The notes: generated by a model from the sequence alone, not told the origin. A stretch of 27,735 nucleotides of DNA from Rhodoferax sp. UBA4409 (GCA_002390825.1 DGQR01000013.1:1-27735); one strand, 5' to 3'; positions 6,709 through 15,550 are shown, counted from the stretch's first letter. Numbers and translations are program-made.

Positions 6709-7586
6709 ATCACACACTCCCCCAAGCCATCTGGCCTGCAGAACTGCTGCTGGGTGAGGGCCCCGTCTGGGAAGCCCGGACCGGGCGCTTTTTCTTTGTC
6801 GACATCCATGGTTGTGCTCTGCACGCCTGGACCCCCGCGACGGATGCGCGCCAAAGCTGGAAAATGCCTGAGCGCATTGGCTGGTTGATTCCCCGCAAGA
6901 GCGGGGACGGGTATATGGCGGGCTTCCAAAGCGGTGTGGTGCATCTGACTCTGGAGCCAGAACTGCACTGGGAGCCGGTAGCTCAGCCGCACCCCGGCGA
7001 ACCGTCCGTCCGGCTGAACGATGCCAAGGCAGATGCCTTCGGCCGTATCTGGGCTGGCTCCATGGACAACGACGATCCGGCCCGCCGCCAAGGACGGCTC
7101 GCCCGCCTTGACCCGGATCTGCAATGCACAGTGGTGGAAGCCGGCATCTACATTGCCAACGGCCCCGCGATTGCTCCAGACGCCCGCTGGATGCTGCACA
7201 CCGACAGCTTCCTGAACACGGTTTACCGGTACACATTGGATGCTGCAGGCAACCTCACCGCCAAATCGGTGTGGCGGGTTTTCTCAGAAGACGAAGGCAC
7301 GCCCGACGGAATGACGCTGGACAGCGAAGGCCGCGTCTGGATTGCGTTCTGGGGCGGTGCTTGCATTCGATGCTTCACCCCGGATGCGGAGTGCCTGCAG
7401 ACCATCGCGATACCCGCGAGTCAGGTGACGAGCATCAGTTTTGGTGGCACCGACCTCCAAACAATGCTGGTGACCACCGCGCGGGTAGGACTGGGTGATG
7501 CGGAATTGGCGCAGCACCCCTTGTCGGGTAGTGTGTTCGCCCTGCGCACCGGCGCGACAGGGGTGCTGCCCCTGGCGTTTGGCTGA
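6699..7586 (+). CDS. SMP-30/gluconolactonase-family sugar lactonase
   Basis: This 295-residue six-bladed propeller lactonase should open the lactone made by the upstream dehydrogenase, giving a galactonate-type acid. Predicted metal ligands are the Glu in LLGEGPVWE, the Asn in RLNDAKADAFGRIWAGSMD, the Asn in IANGPAIAPD and the Asp in GTPDGMTLD. The start overlaps the dehydrogenase end (ATGGACCTGA), so translation is probably coupled. Its closest characterised relatives include L-arabinolactonase and gluconolactonase, so substrate assignment rests on context. Galactonate dehydratase, the next step, is not in the window. Confidence 0.9.
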   Translation: MDLNHTLPQAIWPAELLLGEGPVWEARTGRFFFVDIHGCALHAWTPATDARQSWKMPERIGWLIPRKSGDGYMAGFQSGVVHLTLEPELHWEPVAQPHPGEPSVRLNDAKADAFGRIWAGSMDNDDPARRQGRLARLDPDLQCTVVEAGIYIANGPAIAPDARWMLHTDSFLNTVYRYTLDAAGNLTAKSVWRVFSEDEGTPDGMTLDSEGRVWIAFWGGACIRCFTPDAECLQTIAIPASQVTSISFGGTDLQTMLVTTARVGLGDAELAQHPLSGSVFALRTGATGVLPLAFG

Positions 7587-7595
7587 AACGAGGCG

Positions 7596-8951
7596 TCAGC
7601 TTTTCTCTGCGCGCAAGCGACGGCGGCTGTCCCGTGCATTGGGCAGCCAGCCGCGCCAGAGCCAACGACTGAGCAACAGCAAGCCGCGGATCCACTCATC
7701 CAGCGCATAGGCCAACCAGATACCCGGCAGGCCGAACAAGCGGCCCAACCAAAAAGAGCCGACGCCCAGCACCAACACAAGGGACGCGACGCTGGACACT
7801 GCCGGGTAAATGGCGTCGCCCGTCGCACGCAAGGCACCGTTCAAAATCAGATTGAACACACGGCCGGTCTCGAGCAGCAGCGATAGCCACAGCAAGGTTT
7901 GTGCGGCCTCAATGACCGCCGCGTCTTTGGTAAAAGCGCGCATCAACCACGGGGCGCCCAATGCGGCAAACAGTGCCAGCGAGCCGGAGGCCAGCAGCCC
8001 ATTGCGCACGGCCTTGCGGACCAGTCCGTTAGCAGCCCTCAAATCGCCAGCTCCGACGAGGCGGCCCACCATGATTTCGCAGGCCCAGCCAATGGCCATG
8101 CTGGTCAACAGCACATATTTGAGCAGCTGCAAGGTGTAGGAGTGGGTGGCGAGTGCGGTGACCCCCAAGCGGGCGGTCGCCGCCAGCGACACCATAAAGG
8201 CAGCGCGGTAAGTCACCTCGACCCCGGCGCCCGGAAGCCCCACCCGCAACACCGGCGCAAAGTCCACCCACGCAAATCGCCACCAGTCTTGCCTGGAGGG
8301 AGTCAATTGCATGCGTACCCGCCAGAACCACAGGTGCAATACCAGCCCCAATGCGCGGCTGATCAGCATGGCTATGGCATAGCCCTCAAGGCCCATGCCA
8401 TCCCAGCTGCCCCAGCCCCGCATGATCACAAAGGCCAGCGCGAGATGCGTGCCGTGCATGGCAATCATGATCCGCAAAGAGTCTTTGGCAAACAGATGGG
8501 CGCGCAGCACCGCCGCCATGCTGAGGTTGTAGGCATCCAGCAGCAAGGCCGGTGCAAACCATTGCAGATACGGAGCGGCTAAAGACGCCACCATGGCAGG
8601 GGCGTTTAACCAGTCGAGCATGACGTCGTTGCCGGCGATCACCACCAGCATGATCGCAGCACCCACCCAGCTGCTGGCACCCAAGGCCAACAGGGCGACA
8701 CGTCGGGCGGCGGCGTGCTGCCCTCCCCCGACATACTGCGTCACCATCACACCCAAGCCGATGGCAAGCACCCGAAAAGCGACGCTCAGGGTTTCCAGGA
8801 TCTGGTTCACCAGCCCGAAAGCACCGGCTGCGGCATCTGACTCATGCGAAGCCAGCCACAGCCCGCCCATCGCGACTGTCATACCCAACAAAAACTCGCC
8901 GAGCAAAGGCCCGGCGATCGTATTCAGGCGCAAACGCTCGGGTGTACTCAT
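7596..8951 (-). CDS. MATE family efflux transporter
   Basis: This 451-residue polytopic protein has about 12 hydrophobic segments and the two-fold MATE layout. The N-half includes GPLLGEFLLGMTVAMGG and GLVNQILETLSVAFRVLAIGLGVMVTQYVGGG. The C-half mirrors it (GLPGAGVEVTYRAAFMVSLAATARLG, THSYTLQLLKYVLLTSMAIGWACEIMVGRLVGAG). MATE proteins export drugs or metabolites by Na+ or H+ antiport in the inner membrane. It starts 36 bases after the alpha-glucosidase stop and has a weak ribosome site, so it could be the last gene of the alpha-glucoside operon or be transcribed separately. The substrate is unknown. Confidence 0.9.
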   Translation of the reverse strand: MSTPERLRLNTIAGPLLGEFLLGMTVAMGGLWLASHESDAAAGAFGLVNQILETLSVAFRVLAIGLGVMVTQYVGGGQHAAARRVALLALGASSWVGAAIMLVVIAGNDVMLDWLNAPAMVASLAAPYLQWFAPALLLDAYNLSMAAVLRAHLFAKDSLRIMIAMHGTHLALAFVIMRGWGSWDGMGLEGYAIAMLISRALGLVLHLWFWRVRMQLTPSRQDWWRFAWVDFAPVLRVGLPGAGVEVTYRAAFMVSLAATARLGVTALATHSYTLQLLKYVLLTSMAIGWACEIMVGRLVGAGDLRAANGLVRKAVRNGLLASGSLALFAALGAPWLMRAFTKDAAVIEAAQTLLWLSLLLETGRVFNLILNGALRATGDAIYPAVSSVASLVLVLGVGSFWLGRLFGLPGIWLAYALDEWIRGLLLLSRWLWRGWLPNARDSRRRLRAEKS

Positions 8952-8987
8952 TCGAAGAATGTACCCGAGCCCTTTACCTGCAGGAGG

Positions 8988-10640
8988 TCAGGCATGGCCC
9001 AGAAAAGCGCCGCCCCATGCAGGCAACTGCAGCACTGCGCCCTGGCGAACTGCATCCCCCAGACCACTGCCCGTCACCGTGTGCATCGAAGCGAAAGCTT
9101 CCGGGACCGGCCACTGGGCAGGTTCAGGACTGAAGTTGAATACGCAGACCATGCTTTGACCCTCATGGCGACGCAAATAGGCGAACACCTGGGCATGCGC
9201 ATCCAGCACCTCCAAGGTACCACTCACCAGGCAGGGCTGGGTTTTGCGCCAGCGCAGCAGGTTGCGATAGAAATGTAATAGCGATGCAGGGTCTTGGATC
9301 TGCGCCTCGGCGGTTAACGCCCGGTGGGTCGTCGCCACGGGCAGCCATGGTTTTGCCGGTGCTGGCGATGAGGAGAAGCCCAAATCTGCAGCATCCGCAA
9401 GCCACGGCATCGGGGTGCGACAACCATCGCGCCCTTTGAACTCGGGCCACATCGTGATGCCGTAGGGATCCTGCAGGTCTTCAAATGCGATGTCTGCCTC
9501 TGGCAAGCCCAGCTCGTCACCTTGATAGATGCAAGGGGAACCGCGCAAGGACATTTGCAAGGCTGCGCCTAGGCGCAATAACTCAGGCGCCGCAACCGCC
9601 GCAGTACTGGCCCAGCGGGTAGCAACCCGCACCACATCGTGATTAGACAGGGCCCAGCAAGGCCATCCACCGGGAGCCACCTCTTCAAACCGCTTCACAA
9701 AGCCGCGGAAGTGCGCGGCACTGTGCGCGGTACCCAGCAGGTCAAAGCAGTACGCCATGTGCAGCTTGTCACCGCCACTGGTGTATTCCGCCACACGGGC
9801 CAGACCGTCGTCGTCACCGATCTCACCCACCATGGTGGTGTCGGGATACGCGTCCAGCAAGGCACGCAGCTCACGCAGGAAGGCCAGGTTTTCGGGCTGG
9901 CTCTTGTCGTGTTGGTGCCATTGCCAGCCATAGGGGTTCACTGCGTTGACCGCAGGATCCTCACCATCGGGGCGACCGCGTGCGGGGTTGTCGCGCAGTT
10001 GGGCGTCATGGAAGTAAAAGTTGGCGGTGTCCAGGCGGTAGCCATCCACCCCGAGATCCAGCCAGAACTTGACGGTGGACAGCAGCGCTTTTTGCACTTC
10101 GGGATTGTGAAAATTCAAATCCGGCTGGCTGGTCAGGAAGTTGTGCATGTAGTACTGGCAACGGCGGGTATCCCACTGCCATGCACTACCGCCAAAAATG
10201 GACAACCAGTTGTTGGGCGGGTTTCCGTCGGGTTTGGCATCGGCCCAGATATACCAATCGGCCTTGGGGTTGTTCAGGCTGGAGCGGCTTTCTACAAACC
10301 AAGGGTGTTGGTCGGAGCTGTGGGAGAGCACTTGATCGATCATGACCTTCAGGCCCAGTGCATGTGCGCGATCGACCAGCTGCTTGAAATCATCGAGCGT
10401 TCCGAACATCGGGTCCACGTCGCAGTAGTCGCTGACGTCGTAGCCGAAATCCTTCATCGGACTCTTGAAGAAGGGCGACAGCCAAATGCCGTCTGCGCCC
10501 AGGTCGGCCACATAGTCCAGCTTGGCGGTAATGCCGGCCAGATCGCCCACGCCGTCGCCATTGCTGTCCGCATAACTACGCGGGTAGATCTGATAAATGA
10601 CGCCACCGCGCCACCAGTTGTTGTTCGTTGCTTTAGCCAT
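8988..10640 (-). CDS. aglA: GH13 alpha-glucosidase
   Basis: This protein of about 550 residues has the GH13 barrel: WWRGGVIYQIYPRSYADSNGDGVGDLAGI at the N-terminus, DQVLSHSSDQHPWF, the nucleophile Asp in GVDGYRLDTANF, the acid/base Glu in MVGEIGD and the transition-state Asp in SNHDVVR. It should hydrolyse alpha-glucosides (maltose, sucrose or trehalose type) in the cytoplasm; no signal peptide is present. ATG at 10640 has AAGGGA about 10 bases upstream and is preferred over an ATG 54 bases earlier. The gene follows the permeases of a dedicated ABC importer, as in rhizobial agl clusters. Confidence 0.92.
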   Translation of the reverse strand: MAKATNNNWWRGGVIYQIYPRSYADSNGDGVGDLAGITAKLDYVADLGADGIWLSPFFKSPMKDFGYDVSDYCDVDPMFGTLDDFKQLVDRAHALGLKVMIDQVLSHSSDQHPWFVESRSSLNNPKADWYIWADAKPDGNPPNNWLSIFGGSAWQWDTRRCQYYMHNFLTSQPDLNFHNPEVQKALLSTVKFWLDLGVDGYRLDTANFYFHDAQLRDNPARGRPDGEDPAVNAVNPYGWQWHQHDKSQPENLAFLRELRALLDAYPDTTMVGEIGDDDGLARVAEYTSGGDKLHMAYCFDLLGTAHSAAHFRGFVKRFEEVAPGGWPCWALSNHDVVRVATRWASTAAVAAPELLRLGAALQMSLRGSPCIYQGDELGLPEADIAFEDLQDPYGITMWPEFKGRDGCRTPMPWLADAADLGFSSSPAPAKPWLPVATTHRALTAEAQIQDPASLLHFYRNLLRWRKTQPCLVSGTLEVLDAHAQVFAYLRRHEGQSMVCVFNFSPEPAQWPVPEAFASMHTVTGSGLGDAVRQGAVLQLPAWGGAFLGHA

Positions 10641-10712
10641 GATGGAAAGGTCCCTTGAATGAAAACGGCGAATCTGCTTACGCAAATTCGCCAAGGAAGG
10701 TTGGTCCTGAAT

Positions 10713-11885
10713 TTACTTGACGGAGCCGCTCAGCAGCCCGCGCACAAAGAAGCGTTGCAGCGAGAAGAACACGGCAACCGGCACCGCAATGGAGACGAAT
10801 GCGCTGGCGGTCAAGATCTCCCAGCTCTCACCGCGAGAGCCCAGCAAGTCGTTGAGCTTGATGGTGAGCACCACCTGGTCAGGCGCTTTGCCGAGGAAGA
10901 CGAGTGCAATCAAAAAGTCGTTCCATACCCACAAGAATTGGAAGATCGCAAAACTCGCCAACGCAGGGATCGACAAGGGCAGCACGATGCTGGTGAAGAT
11001 CTGGAAATGCGAAGCACCGTCCATCCGCGCGCTCTCGATGATGTCGCGTGGCAGGGACGCAATGTAGTTGCGCAGCAGGTAAATCGCCAGGGGCAGACCA
11101 AACGCGGAGTGGGCAAGCCACACCCCGAGGTAGGACTTGGACTCTGTGCCAAAAACCTCGCCCATCTGGTTGTAGAGCCGCAGCAGCGGAATCAGGGACA
11201 TTTGCAAGGGCACCACCAGCAGCCCCACCACCACAATGAACAAGAATTTGCGGCCGGGGAATTCCATCCAGCTGAAGGCATACGCGGCGAAGGCTGCAAT
11301 CAGAATCGGAATAAAGGTCGCCGGAATCGTGACCTTGAAGGTGTTCAAAAATGCCTGCCCTACCCCTTCACCCGCAATTACCTTTTCGTAATTCTGGGTC
11401 ATGAAAACGGGCGGGGACTCGGCCACATAAAACACCCGGACACCACGATCCTTGTCATAGGGCTGGTCCAGATCCAGGCGGTAGCTTCCGTCCGCTTTCA
11501 CCGTCAGCGTGCCGTCGGGTTTGCCGTCTTCCTCGTCAAAAATTTGCCCGTCCGACACTTCCACGGTGGTGCCGACGGCGAACTCTTTGGGGTTGGCCGA
11601 CTTGAGCGAAAACTGCTTGATTTGTATGCCGCCACCTTCGGGGAACAAGCGGCCGCTGATGACGTAGCGCTCACCTTCTTTCACCAGACTTTGAGCACCT
11701 GCCGTGCGACGCATGTCTGCACGGGTTTGGGTGGAGAGCGCGGTCCACCAGCCACTGCTGACCAGTTGCTGCTTTTCCCGGAAGCTGGAAACCAAGAGGC
11801 CGAAGGTCGGGAGCACCCACATCAACACGATGACCAGCAACAAGGCTTGCGCCATCAAGGATGGGAGAGAGAAATACTTTTTCAT
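10713..11885 (-). CDS. aglG: Alpha-glucoside ABC transporter permease AglG-type
   Basis: This 390-residue MalG-like inner-membrane permease has the EAA loop ESARMDGASHFQIFTSIVLPLSIPA (about residues 285-310) for ATPase contact. The first membrane segment (about 10-35) is followed by an unusually long soluble segment of about 130 residues before the next helix (AFLNTFKVTIPATFIPILIAAFAAYAF). Such an insert is a feature I associate with AglG. Its ATG overlaps the stop of the preceding permease as ATGA, so translation is coupled. Confidence 0.9.
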   Translation of the reverse strand: MKKYFSLPSLMAQALLLVIVLMWVLPTFGLLVSSFREKQQLVSSGWWTALSTQTRADMRRTAGAQSLVKEGERYVISGRLFPEGGGIQIKQFSLKSANPKEFAVGTTVEVSDGQIFDEEDGKPDGTLTVKADGSYRLDLDQPYDKDRGVRVFYVAESPPVFMTQNYEKVIAGEGVGQAFLNTFKVTIPATFIPILIAAFAAYAFSWMEFPGRKFLFIVVVGLLVVPLQMSLIPLLRLYNQMGEVFGTESKSYLGVWLAHSAFGLPLAIYLLRNYIASLPRDIIESARMDGASHFQIFTSIVLPLSIPALASFAIFQFLWVWNDFLIALVFLGKAPDQVVLTIKLNDLLGSRGESWEILTASAFVSIAVPVAVFFSLQRFFVRGLLSGSVK

Positions 11886-12886
11886 CGCTGAGCCTCCTCG
11901 GTGCGGAAGCGGCGGATATTGAAGGCCATCACCGGTACCACTGCAAACATCAAAACCATGGCCAAGGTGGAGCTGCGACCGTAGTCGCCGCCGCCACGGA
12001 ACATCCAGTCATACATCAGATTGCCCAGCACACTGGTATCCCACTGGCCACCGGTCATGGCCATCACGATGTCAAACACCTTGAGCACCGTGATGGTGAT
12101 GGTGGTCCACACCACCAGAATGGTGGACATCACTTGGGGCACCATGATTTCGAAAAAGATCTGCAGCTCGCTGGCGCCATCGATGCGTGCAGCCTCGATG
12201 GTTTCGTGCGGCACACCCCGCAGGGCGGCAGAGAGAATCACCATGGCGAAGCCTGTCTGGATCCAGATCAAAATCGCCATCAGGAAAAAGTTGTTCCAGA
12301 ACGGAATCGTGACCCACGCCTGGGGCTCAAAACCCATGCCCATCACCATGGCGTTCAAGATGCCGATTTGCTCTGCGTCAGGCCCCCGGAAGTCGTACAC
12401 AAACTTCCAGATCACGCTGGCGCCCACAAAGCTGATGGCCATGGGCATGAACACCATGGACTTGGCAAATCCACCCCACCAGACGCGGTCTGCGAGCACT
12501 GCGACCACGAGGCCGAAAGCAGTGGCTGCGGCGGGAACGACCAACAACCAGAGAAAGTTGTTGCGGATCGTCAGCAAGAAATTCTGGTCTGCGAACACCC
12601 AGCGAAAGTTGGCGAGTCCAACGAAATGCTCCCCCGTTGCGTCATAAAAACTCAAGCGGAAGGTTTCAAACAAGGGGTACACCAGGTAGGTACCCAGCAA
12701 CAACAGGGCGGGCGCAATAAAGAGCCAGGGCCGCACGTTGGAGCGGAAAATTTCTCGTCCGTTTTTACTGCCCACTGGCAGCTGGACGATTTTGTCCAAC
12801 ACGAAGTTGGAGCCGGCGAAGTACAGCAAGCAGAACGCAATACTGACCAGTACAGCGGTGATGGTCTGGATAACTTGATCAGTCAT
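11882..12886 (-). CDS. aglF: Alpha-glucoside ABC transporter permease AglF-type
   Basis: This 334-residue MalF-like permease has two N-terminal hydrophobic segments (QTITAVLVSIAFCLLYFAG and WLFIAPALLLLGTYLVYPLF), further helices and the EAA loop EAARIDGASELQIFFEIMVPQ. With AglG it should form the membrane channel for the sugar delivered by the binding protein. It is separated from the binding-protein gene by a 103-base gap with a strong GC hairpin, and overlaps aglG by four bases. Confidence 0.9.
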   Translation of the reverse strand: MTDQVIQTITAVLVSIAFCLLYFAGSNFVLDKIVQLPVGSKNGREIFRSNVRPWLFIAPALLLLGTYLVYPLFETFRLSFYDATGEHFVGLANFRWVFADQNFLLTIRNNFLWLLVVPAAATAFGLVVAVLADRVWWGGFAKSMVFMPMAISFVGASVIWKFVYDFRGPDAEQIGILNAMVMGMGFEPQAWVTIPFWNNFFLMAILIWIQTGFAMVILSAALRGVPHETIEAARIDGASELQIFFEIMVPQVMSTILVVWTTITITVLKVFDIVMAMTGGQWDTSVLGNLMYDWMFRGGGDYGRSSTLAMVLMFAVVPVMAFNIRRFRTEEAQR

Positions 12887-12929
12887 GGGATCAATGCTTT
12901 TGCGTGTCGTAGGGGATGGGATTCAAAAG

Positions 12930-12953
12930 GGCCGGCAGCCGAAGCCGCCGGCC
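12930..12953 (-). promoter_or_regulatory. Intercistronic hairpin between aglE and aglF
   Basis: GGCCGGC at 12930-12936 pairs with GCCGGCC at 12947-12953, leaving a 10-base loop. It follows the binding-protein stop by about 40 bases and has no T-run, so it looks less like a terminator than an mRNA-stabilising or attenuating stem. Such stems commonly raise binding-protein expression relative to permeases. Confidence 0.5.
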
Positions 12954-12989
12954 TGAAGACGTGCCGCAAGGCGACGTCAGAGGAGATAC

Positions 12990-14291
12990 TTACTTGATCG
13001 CGTCCCAGCTCTTCTGGATCTCGTCAGCCACTTCCTTGGCAGAGGCGCCGCCGGAGTAGTTGACCATGCCCTTCCAGAAGCTGCCTGCACCCACTGCGCC
13101 GGGCATCAGGTCGGAACCGTCAAAACGGAAGGTGGTGGCGTTTTGCAGAATCTCCCCTTGCTTCTTGAGCGAGGCGGTTTTGTACTTGGCCAGGTCCACA
13201 CCCTTGTGCGGTGTCAGGAAGCCGCCTTCAGCCATCCAGATTTCATGCGACTGGGGGTGCTGCAGGTATTCCATGAATGCACGGGCACCCTTGCTGTCTT
13301 TGGTGATGGTCAGAATCGTGCCGCCACCCAGAACCGGGTTGCCCAGCTTCTTGCTGCTGTAAGAGGGGAAGTAGAAGAAGTCGGCTTCGTCCGCCTTGCC
13401 TTCTGGGAAGAAAGCGGGGATGAAAGACGCTTGACGGTGCATGTAGCACTTGGGCGGTGAGCCGAACATGCCCTTCGGGCTGTCCTTGAAGCTCACGGTG
13501 GCCACGGCCTTGGCGCCGCCGTCCACATAGGCGTCGTTCTTGGCGAACCAGCCGTAGGCTTCGATGGCTTCGATCACGCGCTTGTCGTTGAACTTCATCT
13601 TGTTGCTGACCCACTGGTCATACACCTCGGGGGTCTGGGTGCGCAACATCATGTCTTCGACCCAGTCAGTCGCAGGCCAGCCGGTAGCGGCGTCAGAGCC
13701 CAGACCGATACACCATGGCTTGCCGCCATCGGCTGCAATTTTCTTGGTCAGGGTTTGCAGTTCTTCCATGGACTTGGGCACTTTGTAGCCCTTTTCCTTG
13801 AAGTTCTCAGGGATGTACCAGACCAAGCTCTTCACGTTCACGTTGTAGAACATGCCGTAGAACTCTTTCTTGCCGGCCTTGTTGGCGTAGGTGCCCAGGT
13901 CAGCCCAAGAGCTGCCTGCTGCGTAGTTCTTTTTGACCCATTCCTGGGCCTTGGCGCCCAGCGGCTTCAAGCCGTCAATGGCAGCCATGTTGGCAGCCAA
14001 ACCAGGCTGCGGGAACACGGAAATGTTGGATGGGGAGCCTGCCTTGATGTCGATCACGATCTGCTGCTCGGAGCTTTGTGAGCAGGAGTGCTTGACGGTG
14101 GCGCCGGTTGATTTCTCAAAGTTCGCGATCACTTTTTTGAACATGCCTTCTTCAGCGCCTGTCCATGGGCAAGTGATGGTGACCACTTCACCCTTCAGAT
14201 TTGGCCCTTTGTAGTCGGCTGCCATGGCCGGTGTGGTCACGGCTGCTGCTGCCAGAGCGCAAGCGCCGGCAATCATGGTTTTCTTCATCAT
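12990..14291 (-). CDS. aglE: Alpha-glucoside ABC transporter substrate-binding protein AglE-type
   Basis: This 433-residue family 1 solute-binding protein has a Sec signal peptide with likely cleavage after TTPAMA (about residue 24). Mature landmarks are EVVTITCPWTGAEEGMFKKV, SPSNISVFPQPGLAANMA, WVEDMMLR and FGSPPKCYMHRQASF. It should capture the sugar in the periplasm for AglF/AglG. The reading frame extends upstream to 14549, but a strong GAGGAG lies 6 bases before the ATGATG at 14291. The upstream part overlaps the ATPase gene, so 14291 is the start. The gene lies 58 bases after the ATPase gene. Confidence 0.92.
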   Translation of the reverse strand: MMKKTMIAGACALAAAAVTTPAMAADYKGPNLKGEVVTITCPWTGAEEGMFKKVIANFEKSTGATVKHSCSQSSEQQIVIDIKAGSPSNISVFPQPGLAANMAAIDGLKPLGAKAQEWVKKNYAAGSSWADLGTYANKAGKKEFYGMFYNVNVKSLVWYIPENFKEKGYKVPKSMEELQTLTKKIAADGGKPWCIGLGSDAATGWPATDWVEDMMLRTQTPEVYDQWVSNKMKFNDKRVIEAIEAYGWFAKNDAYVDGGAKAVATVSFKDSPKGMFGSPPKCYMHRQASFIPAFFPEGKADEADFFYFPSYSSKKLGNPVLGGGTILTITKDSKGARAFMEYLQHPQSHEIWMAEGGFLTPHKGVDLAKYKTASLKKQGEILQNATTFRFDGSDLMPGAVGAGSFWKGMVNYSGGASAKEVADEIQKSWDAIK

Positions 14292-14349
14292 CGTCTTCTC
14301 CTCTTGTGGCGCCGCAGCCCATCCACGGCGCGTTAAAAACTGTCGCAGA

Positions 14350-15354
14350 TCAGTCGACCCGCTTGCCTTCGGCATTGAACTTGTATAGGTGCTCCGGCGC
14401 AAAGCCCAAGGCAATCGGCTGTCCGGGCGCCAGACCCAAGGTGCCGTCCATGCGAGCCGTGATGTCGCCGAACGCACCCGCACTGACATAGGCGAATGTT
14501 TCGTTGCCCAGCTGCTCAGAGTGCTTGAGAGTGCCTTGGATCGGACCACCCTCTGTGACCCTTAAGTGCTCCGGACGCAAACCAATCGTGGCCACGTTGT
14601 GGCGGGCTGCGATGTCGCCGCCCAAAAAATTCATCTGGGGGGAACCGATGAAACCGGCCACAAACATGCTCGCGGGCTTGTTGTAGAGGTCCAGGGGTTT
14701 GCCCACCTGCTCAACCCGGCCCTTATTCAGAACCACAATCTTGTCTGCGAGGGTCATGGCCTCCACCTGATCGTGGGTGACATAGATCATCGTCGCCCCG
14801 AGGCGGCGGTGCAGTGTGGCCAGCTCCACCCGCATCTTGGTTCGCAAGGCGGCATCGAGATTGGAGAGGGGCTCATCAAACAAGAATACCTTGGGGTCAC
14901 GCACGATCGCGCGGCCGATAGCGACCCGCTGACGCTGGCCGCCGGACAGCGCTTTGGGCAAGCGGTCGAGGTATTCGGTCAGCTGGAGGATGTCAGACGC
15001 CTCGCGGACTCGCCGCTCAATTTCCGCTTTGGGTGTTTTGGCAATCTTGAGGGCGAAGGCCATGTTGTCGAACACGGTCTTGTGGGGGTACAGCGCATAG
15101 CTCTGGAACACCATGGCCACGCCACGCTCGGAAGGCCCGAGGTCATTCACCCGGGCGCCACCGATGTTGAGGTCGCCGCCAGATATCTCTTCCAAGCCGG
15201 CAATCATGCGCAGCAGAGTCGTTTTGCCGCAACCGGAGGGCCCCACAAACACGGCGAACTCGCCGGGCTCGATATCCAAGTCGATGCCGTGGATGACATC
15301 TGCCTTGCCGTAGTTTTTGATGATTCCGCGCAAGCGGACATCAGACTGACTCAT
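14350..15354 (-). CDS. aglK: Sugar ABC transporter ATPase (MalK/UgpC family), AglK-type
   Basis: This protein of about 334 residues has Walker A GPSGCGKTT, the Q-loop region VFQSYALYPH, signature LSGGQRQRVA, Walker B VFLFDEPLSNLD and the switch His in IYVTHD. A C-terminal regulatory TOBE-like domain (about 235-334: IGLRPEHL, IALGFAPEHLYKF) follows. It powers the AglE/F/G importer. ATG at 15354 is preferred to 15360 because AGGAG lies only one base before the first ATG but seven before the second. It is the first gene of the operon, whereas rhizobial agl clusters put the ATPase last. Confidence 0.92.
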   Translation of the reverse strand: MSQSDVRLRGIIKNYGKADVIHGIDLDIEPGEFAVFVGPSGCGKTTLLRMIAGLEEISGGDLNIGGARVNDLGPSERGVAMVFQSYALYPHKTVFDNMAFALKIAKTPKAEIERRVREASDILQLTEYLDRLPKALSGGQRQRVAIGRAIVRDPKVFLFDEPLSNLDAALRTKMRVELATLHRRLGATMIYVTHDQVEAMTLADKIVVLNKGRVEQVGKPLDLYNKPASMFVAGFIGSPQMNFLGGDIAARHNVATIGLRPEHLRVTEGGPIQGTLKHSEQLGNETFAYVSAGAFGDITARMDGTLGLAPGQPIALGFAPEHLYKFNAEGKRVD

Positions 15355-15412
15355 AAACATGCTCCTGACGGGGGGCCCAGTCTTGGTGAGACTGCAGCGG
15401 GATGTGTTGGAT

Positions 15413-15427
15413 GGTAATTAAATTACC
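15413..15427. promoter_or_regulatory. Operator-like palindrome in the agl leader
   Basis: GGTAATTAAATTACC is a perfect inverted repeat of 7 bases around one central base. On the minus strand its TAATTT could serve as a -10 box with TTGCCC 16 bases upstream, so a bound repressor would block transcription of aglK. The cognate regulator is not in the window. AT-rich symmetry of this kind occurs for ROK-family and other sugar repressors, but the assignment is open. Confidence 0.5.
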
Positions 15428-15489
15428 TCCCCAACCACCTCGGGCAAACCCTTAGAAATCGATGCTTTTGCACTTTTTTCCGCAAAATC

Positions 15490-15501
15490 AAAATCGGTTT
15501 T
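15490..15501. promoter_or_regulatory. LacI-type operator-like site upstream of aglK
   Basis: AAAATCGGTTTT is a near-palindrome with a central CG, the general form of LacI-family operators. AglR of rhizobial agl clusters belongs to LacI, but no LacI gene is present here. This is a weak, short match. Confidence 0.3.
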
Positions 15502-15536
15502 GTACAAAGGAGACACGCCGACGGCCAACCGGAGCT

Positions 15537-15550
15537 AAACCACGTGGTTT
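15537..15550. promoter_or_regulatory. Perfect 14-base palindrome upstream of the agl operon
   Basis: AAACCACGTGGTTT is perfectly symmetric with a central CG, again compatible with a LacI-family operator. It lies about 180 bases upstream of aglK and about 22 bases beyond the 3' end of the neighbouring small gene, so it falls in the only sizeable gap before the operon. Confidence 0.4.

Noticed and set aside
9639..10658. 339-residue plus-strand frame opposite the alpha-glucosidase
   Set aside because: The minus-strand frame has all GH13 motifs; the plus frame has only low-complexity Val/Gly/His-rich sequence.
10659..12997. Two long plus-strand frames opposite the permease genes
   Set aside because: They are antisense to coupled permeases with EAA loops and membrane helices. 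The translated text is hydrophilic, Gln/His-rich shadow.
14292..14549. N-terminal extension of the binding-protein frame
   Set aside because: The extension would precede a perfect signal peptide and ribosome site and overlaps the ATPase gene.
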